26,840 nt of DNA from Mastigamoeba balamuthi (Eukaryota > Evosea > Mastigamoebida > Mastigamoebidae), in the NCBI GenBank assembly GCA_902651635.1, contig CACRSC010000273.1, positions 745,829 through 772,668 on the forward strand, read 5' to 3'. The notes under the pieces are model-generated. The model saw nothing but the letters and a program-made list of their open reading frames with translations. It had not been told where the DNA came from and did not search any database. This document shows, piece after piece, positions 20,951-26,840 of the stretch (position 1 is its first letter; the number at the start of each line of letters is the position of its first letter). Position numbers and translations under genes: made by a program.

Positions 20951-21702
20951 ATGAGCGAGGGCGGAGGCCAGCAGGCGCAGAGCGCCGCGGCCGTGAGCGT
21001 GGGCCAGCTGGTCGCCCCCGAGCTGCACAGTGCGCTCTCTCCACTCTCTCTCCACAAGAACACACCCGCAGCCCCTTAGCTCTGCTGGGGGCCGCCGCAG
21101 GGAGGGGCCTCTCCCTGTACTGCGTCCGCGTCGACAACCGCTACCGCGACGACGTGCTGCACCCGGCCCAAGCTCTCCCTCGCGGTACTCACCCCCATTC
21201 TCTACTGATATCTCGGCACCTCTCACTCCCGCTTGTTCTGTCTGCCGACAGGGCTGCGTGTCGGCGCGCTCGTGCGCCTGCAGTGCCTCAGCCACGTTTC
21301 TTGCTTCTGGGGCACACCCATCATCGACATCTTCCGTGTCGAGCGGGCCCTGCTGTGCGACAGGGACGTCCACGTGGTCCTCCGCTGGCTCGCCACGCAC
21401 CTCGACGTCGTGGGCCTCAGCGCCTTCCAGCTCGCCAGAACGTGCGCTGCTGCCCTCTCCAGACCCTCTCCGCCACGCCGCTGCTGCGCTGTTCTGCCCT
21501 GTGCTGACGCGGCAGTGCCTGCCAGCGCCTGCTTCCGCGTGATGCCGCTGGCCGACCTCGAGGTCCTCGCGCGTGACACGGCCGCCCTGGAGTGCTCGCA
21601 CGGGGCGTGCGCCAGCTCGCCGCTCCTGGAGCGGCAGCAAGTCGACTACGTGGTCGACCTGCTGGCCACGCGTGCGCAGTGCGGCACCGCTGGCCTCGAG
21701 TT
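20951..21702 (+). CDS. Possible SP-RING (PIAS/Siz-like) protein, 3' end cut by assembly gap
   Basis: ATG at 20951, with exons 20951-21029, 21080-21184 and 21252-21702; GT-AG introns of 50 and 67 nt keep the frame. A third intron at 21442-21525 (84 nt, in frame either way) is optional. The protein opens MSEGGGQQAQSAAA, then TLLGAAAGRGLSLYCVRVDN, VGALVRLQCLSHVS and RDVHVVLRWLATHLDVVGLS. The end has FRVMPLADLEVLARD followed by CSHGAC. A Pro-Leu, an Arg and then CxHxxC is the pattern of the SP-RING of PIAS/Siz SUMO ligases, but the distal cysteines that would confirm it lie beyond the n at 21703. The assignment is tentative; it may be an unrelated protein. It is divergent from POLE. Confidence 0.4.
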
Positions 21703-21703
21703 N
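21703..21703. other. Undetermined base (n) at a sequence join
   Basis: The only ambiguous base in the window. Left of it an open gene runs rightward; immediately right of it begins a copy of sequence found at 19984 onward in the same orientation. The join therefore marks a scaffold gap or mis-join rather than a single miscalled base. Confidence 0.8.
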
Positions 21704-21826
21704 CTTGCAGGCGCTGGCGTAGTGGCCGAGCTGCCCGCAGCGGTAGCACATGGTGGAAGGCCCTGCGCCTGCGCCGCGCCCTCTGCCTCTGCCACCGCGC
21801 GCCCCGCGGCCTCTGCCGAACGTCAT
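21704..21826 (-). CDS. Second copy of POLE exon 1, 5' part only (truncated at the n)
   Basis: Minus-strand ATG at 21826; the frame runs 41 codons through the RGG tract and zinc knuckle to ...SACK and stops at the undetermined base. Compared with 19984-20107 it has three substitutions: two are silent (CCC/CCT, CGA/AGA) and one is Ala to Gly at residue 4. The near-perfect protein conservation suggests a second working allele or paralogue, not a decayed fragment. The rest of this copy is not in the window. Confidence 0.75.
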
Positions 21827-21830
21827 TGTC

Positions 21831-21869
21831 GCGCCAAAAAGTGATTTGTGTGGATTTTTTCGCGCCAAA
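21831..21869. promoter_or_regulatory. E2F-type sites of the second POLE copy
   Basis: Two sites: GCGCCAAA at 21831-21838 and the symmetrical TTTCGCGCCAAA at 21858-21869. They match in position the two sites upstream of the first POLE copy, although the sequence between and beyond them has diverged and carries small indels. Confidence 0.55.
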
Positions 21870-22100
21870 TACGTGACCGATTTCGTATCCTGACTGCTTC
21901 TGGCGTGTTGGCGTTGCTAAGCACGAAGGAGTGCAAGCAGGCGCATGCAGCAAATCTCGGAAGAGAGAGCGCTGAGCAAACATGCATTGGTCGCTCATCC
22001 AGCTTCTTCGCAGTCGAGCGGGAAGGAAGACAGAGAAGACAACAGAGAGGCATCATCACACGGAAGCGTTCCCATGTCTCTTCTTGAGGGCGCCCTGGGA
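21870..22100. other. Transition from the POLE promoter copy to the AT-rich block
   Basis: Alignable to 20152-20190 only for the first ~30 bp (cgtatcctgactgc is shared). It then becomes unrelated sequence with intermediate GC. No gene is recognised. Confidence 0.4.
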
Positions 22101-23089
22101 CAAAGAGGACATCGAGACACACTGCATGAAGAGTGGAACAGATCTGTAGTCGTAGTGTAAGATCACGTCACCAGCCCCGATTGTGATATCATTGCTGTCG
22201 CTGCTGAGTGTGTTGGTAACATGTGAACCTGGAGCTGCCAGATCTGCCAGAGCCACTGCACCAGCTGGAGCTGGGTTTGATAGTGGTGGTGGAGCATCTT
22301 CAGGAGCAGGCACAGGTCCCTGGGAGCTGGCACCATATGAGCTGCATGCATGGGGGCAACTAGAAGCTGTTGTACCCCTGCAGGTGACTGCCCCGCAGGT
22401 GCTGCTGTGAGTGCCCACATCAGTGCTGGCGGCTGAATGAGGGGCTGCACGGGCACTGCAACCTGAATTTGTTTTGAAAAAATCCCTGAACCCCCCAAAC
22501 CCCCCAATTGCAGGAAGCAGGAGCAGTAACATAGTAGTGATACTTCTTCACCAGGTTGGTGTGGCACAGTATGGACCTGACAATGATGGGCCCTCACGCC
22601 ACTATGTGGCACTTCTGCCAGGGGCAGTGCACTTCTGGATCAGCTGCTGTGACTGCAGTGGCAGATGTGGTCTTCTTCTTCAGGGCTTTCGGGGGCTTCA
22701 CCACCCAAGTACATATCCTCTAGGATTGTGAAGAAGGCCACTGCAAAGGAGGTGAAGGCGCCTTGGCCATGTTCTCCTCCTCCAAGCTCGACTCTGTCTT
22801 CTTTCTGTGCTTCTTGGACCTCATTGTTGCCATGTGGCAATTTTAGAAAACAAAGCAGTTGAGGGTATGGAGAGTCTATCTGGCATGCTCTCCATTGCTG
22901 CCTTAGCCACTATGGCAGCAAACTGCCTGGACTGGCTGATATGGCTTCACTCTCTCTTTGCTGCTCTTATAAATGTTAATAATGTGGATTGAATAGTGTT
23001 CTCTATACATTAACTGTGCTGTCCACAGCAAACTGACGTTTGTTCTCTGCTGCTTTGGTCTGGCTCCAGGCAGCTGCCCTGTCTGCAAC

Positions 23090-23482
23090 GAACAGAGCAG
23101 ACTACTACTCACCAAGGAGCATTGTGAAAGACGACTCCAGTATGCCAAGGAGAACCAGAACAGGAAATGGAATAATGTTCTATGGACAGATGAGACAACA
23201 TTTCATATTGATGGATGGACACGAAAGGTCTGTCAACGCAAAGGAGCCCAGTTTGTGCAAAATACTGTGAAATATGAAGGCAAGCTGAATGAATGGGTGG
23301 GGCGGCTTTTCAGCTCAAGGATTTGGTCACTTGCATATTTTCAAAGAAAATTGAAGTTAAAATGTGCCATATTTACAACCTTACTACCTTCTGCCAGAAT
23401 GCTCTTTGGGAAGAGAATCAAAGATTGGTCCCTGCAGGAGGACAATTACTCGAAACATCAAAGCCATATTGCTCAGAAGTGA
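23090..23482 (+). pseudogene. Tc1/mariner-type transposase relic
   Basis: An open frame covering the catalytic part of a Tc1-like transposase: LLLTKEHCERRLQYAKENQN, then NNVLWTDETTF with the first catalytic Asp, TVKYEGKL, and EDNYSKHQSH, corresponding to the second Asp motif (QDNDPKH in active elements). The N-terminal DNA-binding helices are not recognisable upstream and the frame stops at 23482, before the third acidic residue, so the copy is truncated. No terminal inverted repeats were found. The family assignment is good; the element is dead. Confidence 0.65.
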
Positions 23483-24434
23483 AAGAGAGATCATAATGTG
23501 ACCTTATCTAAATCCAATTTAATACGTTTGGGGACTCCTAAAGGCTCGTTTCTATGTGCAATCTGAGAAACATCAATCAATTGGAATGCACCATTCACTC
23601 TGAGTGGAATCTTGAAGTGGAGTATGCTCAGCATTTAGTAAATTCTCTTCCTTGCCATTTGCAGCAAGTGCAAGAGAGCAATGGTGACTTCATCATGTAC
23701 TTAGAATTAGCATTCTCATGACTTTTTCTCGGAATCTGTCAACAATGTTTGAATTACAATTCTGAAATGAAGGATCTGACCAGGAAGGTCGTTTTGATGG
23801 GCACTGTCTCTATCCTTCTGCTTCCTTAGTGTTGTGGTCTGCAGAAGCAGGTTTTGTACCCTCATATCACCAGGTGAGGATCCTGTGCTCTGCACTAGTT
23901 ATCCTGCATGTACAAGGCCTGATAAGCAGGATATGACACCCAGGGGCACTTCATTGCTACTGTCTATGTATTGGCAGGGGAATCTGAGACCTGTGCCCCA
24001 GTTACCTTACCATTATTTCTCTGCTTGCTCTTTCTCACACCCCTCTTCCTGCCATTCAGCCCACCCAAGGATATCCACAACTTGGCTCCTGCTGGGTGCG
24101 TCCTCTTCAGTGCACTCTGGCTTCATCCTCATGGACCTCTCACAGCTCCTTGACCTTCATACACACTGACATCCTGCTTCTCGTGTATGTGTACACTCGT
24201 GTGAGTATGGACTGTGGTGAGTGACATGCTGCTCAGTGATTCATATTGCAGAGAACTCTCTGATCCATGATGCAGAGGACTTGCAGAACAGTGGTGGGAT
24301 AGCAGGTAATGAAGAATATCCATTATAGAAAAAATGAGGTTATTCACACAATATTGAATGACTCAGGGTTTTTATTGTAAGGTTATTCACTTGTTTAAAG
24401 AGAAAAAATCTGTAAGCTCCAATGGAAATGTGAA

Positions 24435-24782
24435 TTACATGCTCAAGCAGGTCATCAGACTCTGCAAAAGGACCATAAAGGAGGTCCAGGTATGCTTAAT
24501 TTGTGCAAATGGAAGCTCGACCCTGGCTCTGATGTTTCTGAGGTTCTTGTTATACTTCTTCTGCTCATTGGTCAAAACTGTCAATTCCTTGAAGGGACTT
24601 TCCCCTGGGCTTGGGAGGTTCTGGATATGGAGTATGAAGAACAACTGACAGTAATCAATCCCAGTGATATACTTGTACAGGACAATAACAGCAGTGCACG
24701 TTGCTTGATCTTTCACCTTATGCAGCTGCCACATGCCCACGTGCTTCTTAACTACCCAGGCTAGCAATGCCATTAGGGTCAA
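24435..24782 (-). pseudogene. Harbinger/IS5-type (DDE_Tnp_4) transposase relic
   Basis: A minus-strand frame of 115 codons. Its C-terminal half reads LTNEQKKYNKNLRNIRARVE followed by LPFAQIKHTW. This is the pattern of the last catalytic block of DDE_Tnp_4/IS5-like transposases (LTxEQKxYNxxLSxxRxxVE... xxxK), with the catalytic Glu in RVE kept. The upstream catalytic Asp motifs are not seen in the same frame, so only a fragment survives. Confidence 0.5.
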
Positions 24783-24981
24783 TTGCGAGATTGCATGCCC
24801 CAGATGGTGCAGGATGTCTGCTGCCTGAGGTCATAGGTAAGAAGGGCCAGGTAAAAAGGGGCAAGAGACGAGGAACAACCTTGGCCACTGCTTCTTTGTT
24901 TATTATCTTGGTATCCTGGGGGCATCTGCTATCTAGCTCTCTTTGCTATGACTCTTTCTGGATCCTAGAGAGTACATAAGA

Positions 24982-25050
24982 ATGAACAAGAGCAATGGCC
25001 AGCAGGCACAGAGTACTGCAGCCAAGAGAGTGAACCAGCTGGTAGATTCA
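24982..25050 (+). pseudogene. AT-shifted copy of the divergent gene's first exon
   Basis: This stretch aligns with 20951-21020 over 21 codons (about 73 per cent identical by hand): MNKSNGQQAQSTAA against MSEGGGQQAQSAAA. Of 17 differences, 13 are G to A or C to T read from the GC-rich copy, many at CpG sites. After the exon the similarity fades and stops appear, so it is probably non-functional. Confidence 0.45.
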
Positions 25051-26130
25051 GAGTACACTCTCTGCAAGCACATATGGCTGACTCAGCTGATATTCTGAAA
25101 GCAACAACCAACTTAGACCAGAGGAACTTTGAGGAGCCAGAAGAGAGTAAATCAGAGGAATGTTACCTTTCTCTGAGGTACCAGTAATAAATAAGCAGAT
25201 ACAGATAGATGCAGAACAAGAAGCAATCACTGTGCAGCAGCCTTAGCTGGGAAATAGTGATAGTAGTAGAGTCAGATCTGATAAGAAGAGAACAAGAACA
25301 GTTCATTGGTCTGTCACCGAAGGCCTTAGCATGGTTAGTCAGTGATGCTGAGTCAAATCTGCCCAAGAAGACACTGTGCATTCTCTGTGATCAGCACTCT
25401 CTGAACCACCAAGACTGCATCATCATGCTTGGTACAGTGCACTTTTTGGCCCATATGTACTGGTCACTGGGCTGGCAAGAAGCTCTTCATGGTCTGTGAT
25501 CTCAACTGGCAAAAGACACGGGCACTGGCTAATGCAGTAATTATCATAGATAAGTCCTGCAGGAGCCAGCAGCACAGGCTAACATGAAAGAAGGCAGCTT
25601 TCCTGGTACACACATTTGAGAGGGTCCAGATTGGCATGAAGAAGCATCAGCTATACATGGTTCTTAGCCTCATCTGCACTGTAAAGCCCCAGAATAGTTC
25701 TTAAGCTTGAATACTATCAGCCTGGTACTTACTCATAGCTCACGGTGCAATATTGGACACCATTAACCTCAAGCCCTTTCTGAAAGAGCTTTGGAAGCAT
25801 GGCAACAGCAGGAACAGGAGGCACTGATGAAACACCATGTGAACAACTTGGCCCCTGAGAGGATGTGTAAGTAATCATCACCCCAAGGTGTGTATCATTT
25901 TCGCAGTGCAAGCTAGCTTTCATATTTTCACACTCTAGTAAAGGAATAATAGCCATATGAAATTACAAATCAAACGTCCATTCAATTAAGCTGTAGGCCC
26001 CTTGAAGAGCTGTGGAATTCGCTAACCACAGATGAAAAGACCCTTGAGAAGTAATGCATATCTTTTCTGAAAAAGGACCCTCTTAGATTTGAGTATCTTT
26101 TGTCGTAACAACTCACTTGACTCAACTTAA

Positions 26131-26580
26131 GCAAATGGTGAGTTAACTCAGGAAGGTTAGTGAGTTGTGTGTTTTGCCGATCCTAATCCTATTTCAACCA
26201 TGGGGCCACTGAGTTTTCGTTTACTTTACAAACAACATTTTCTGGCCCAAAACTAGACCCGACATGAACAGTCTGACTTTCTGTGCGTCTAGTAGATAGA
26301 TGTTCCTTTCGAAGTGATTTTGTGTGTTCGGTTGCATGGCGAACAGCAAACGAAGGTACGCACGTGCGACCCGTTATAAGGGCGCGAGAGAGGACCCGTG
26401 TCCTGTTCAGGCACGCCACACGTGCGGGCCCACCGCATAGCCCACACCGCGCCGGCGCGGCCGACGTCAGTGTCGCATTATTTGACAACAAATCACTGAG
26501 TGATTTGTTGAACAGATATTTTCGTGACAGTCTACTGAGTGGCCAATCATCATTCGGAGAACCGACGGATCCGACGAGTG
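26131..26580. promoter_or_regulatory. Upstream region of the F-box-like gene
   Basis: About 450 bp in which GC content rises again toward the gene. It contains a 25-bp near-perfect palindrome (26486-26510), a related motif at 26313-26326, and at its left border (26108-26168) a cluster of AACTCA/TGAGTT motifs. The minus-strand open frame across it looks fortuitous. Confidence 0.4.
26486..26510. repeat. Inverted repeat, 12-bp arms with 1-nt centre
   Basis: The arms are caacaaatcact and agtgatttgttg around a single g. It lies 70 bp upstream of the ATG of the F-box-like gene. The half-site agtgatttgt also occurs next to the proximal E2F site in both POLE promoter copies (20121-20130, 21840-21849). 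Confidence 0.6.
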
Positions 26581-26840
26581 ATGGAGCCGCTGCGGTCGGC
26601 GTGGGACGTGCGCGAGTGCGTGGTGGCACGCATCGGCGACCGGGGCGACCTGCTGGCGCTGGCGCTCAGCTGCCCCGCGGCCCTCGCGCAGCCCTGCATG
26701 CGCCACCTCGGCTCCCTCTGCCTCCGCCGCGACCCCCAGCTCCCGCTGGCCGCCACTCTCGACCGCCCCGCGCCCGCCTGCCCGCCGCACCCGCGCGACG
26801 ACGCCGCGGCGCTGGCGGCCAGCGTGTTCCCCGTGGGCGC
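26581..26840 (+). CDS. F-box-like protein, 3'-partial
   Basis: ATG at 26581 begins an open frame that reaches the right edge (86 codons). The N-terminus MEPLRSAWDVRECVVARIGDRGDLLALALSC has the spacing of an F-box (a Leu/Ile-rich helix, then DLLALALSC), followed by MRHLGSLCLRRD and an Ala/Pro-rich stretch. F-box proteins recruit substrates to SCF ubiquitin ligases. Too little is present to be certain, and there is no starting Leu-Pro. Codon use is extremely GC-rich like the left-hand genes and unlike the AT-rich block beside it. Confidence 0.45.
   Translation, partial: MEPLRSAWDVRECVVARIGDRGDLLALALSCPAALAQPCMRHLGSLCLRRDPQLPLAATLDRPAPACPPHPRDDAAALAASVFPVG

Larger units (their letters stand above)
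22100..26130. repeat. AT-rich, CpG-depleted repeat island with decayed transposons
   Basis: About 4 kb whose base composition differs sharply from the rest: estimated GC in the mid-40s per cent against 60-70 per cent in the genes. CpG is scarce: by hand I count about 18 CpG between 23041 and 25020, where roughly 100 would be expected by chance. TG and CA are abundant. The block contains relics of two transposase families (23090-23482 and 24435-24782) and an AT-shifted copy of a GC-rich exon (24982-25050). Other open frames here (for example 22163-22612 and 25729-25956 on the minus strand) match nothing I recognise. This looks like repeat DNA eroded by cytosine deamination. Confidence 0.6.

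Noticed and set aside
21704-21826. Independent small zinc-knuckle gene
   Set aside because: It is the truncated 5' end of a second POLE copy; the identical sequence at 19984-20107 continues into Pol epsilon without a splice site.
25729-25956. Minus-strand frame with a profilin-like phrase (GLEVNGVQY)
   Set aside because: The order of segments does not fit profilin, and the frame lies in the decayed AT-rich block.
25990-26100. Possible tail of a non-LTR retrotransposon reverse transcriptase (LWNSL... FLKKD)
   Set aside because: The match is a handful of residues, interrupted by a stop, with no reverse transcriptase motifs upstream.
22100-26130. CRISPR arrays, rRNA or additional tRNA genes in the AT-rich block
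   Set aside because: No regularly spaced repeats, no rRNA core sequences and no T-arm consensus were found.

Overview
The window is GC-rich nuclear DNA of a unicellular eukaryote, with dense genes and many short spliceosomal introns (about 36-250 nt, mostly GTGAGC/GTGCGC/GTTCG-type donors). No prokaryotic signature such as operons or Shine-Dalgarno starts is visible. Pol epsilon, PAN3, RED/IK and sedoheptulokinase are all intron-bearing eukaryotic genes. A ferredoxin-nitroreductase fusion of the kind known from anaerobic protists such as Entamoeba hints at a microaerophilic lineage. A free-living archamoeba (Mastigamoeba-like) would fit, but that is inference.

Layout. 40-1244 (+): 3' part of a glycogen/starch-binding (CBM48-like) protein fused to an endonuclease/exonuclease/phosphatase domain. 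1375-3580 (-): splicing factor RED/IK, six exons. 3658-3728 (-): tRNA-Glu(CTC). 3850-5294 (+): sedoheptulokinase with a GC-AG intron. 5767-6848 (-): 2x[4Fe-4S] ferredoxin + nitroreductase, four exons. 7399-9132 (-): SAM-dependent methyltransferase with an OB-like N-terminal part. 9378-11790 (+): PAN3 deadenylase subunit, seven exons, two CCCH fingers. 11967-20107 (-): DNA polymerase epsilon catalytic subunit, complete from N-terminus to the C-terminal zinc modules, carrying an unusual N-terminal RGG/CCHC zinc-knuckle extension and E2F-type promoter sites. 20951-21702 (+): start of a divergently transcribed gene with a possible SP-RING, cut by an undetermined base (n) at 21703.

At 21703 the sequence jumps: 21704-21890 is a second, slightly diverged copy of the Pol epsilon 5' end and promoter (compare 19984-20180). 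Further right, at 24982-25050, lies an AT-shifted copy of the first exon of the divergent gene. So the right-hand 5 kb looks like a second version of the same POLE/divergent-gene locus (allele, paralogue or mis-joined haplotype). It is expanded by an AT-rich, strongly CpG-depleted block (about 22100-26130) holding relics of a Tc1/mariner transposase and a Harbinger/IS5-type (DDE_Tnp_4) transposase. GC-rich coding DNA resumes at 26581 with the start of an F-box-like gene running off the edge.

The genes do not form one pathway. They are housekeeping genes for replication (Pol epsilon), mRNA splicing (RED) and decay (PAN3), translation (tRNA-Glu), sugar phosphate metabolism (sedoheptulokinase, glucan-binding EEP) and redox metabolism (nitroreductase). 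The most interesting points are the zinc-knuckle Pol epsilon, the duplicated POLE 5' locus, and the CpG-poor repeat island that suggests methylation-driven decay.
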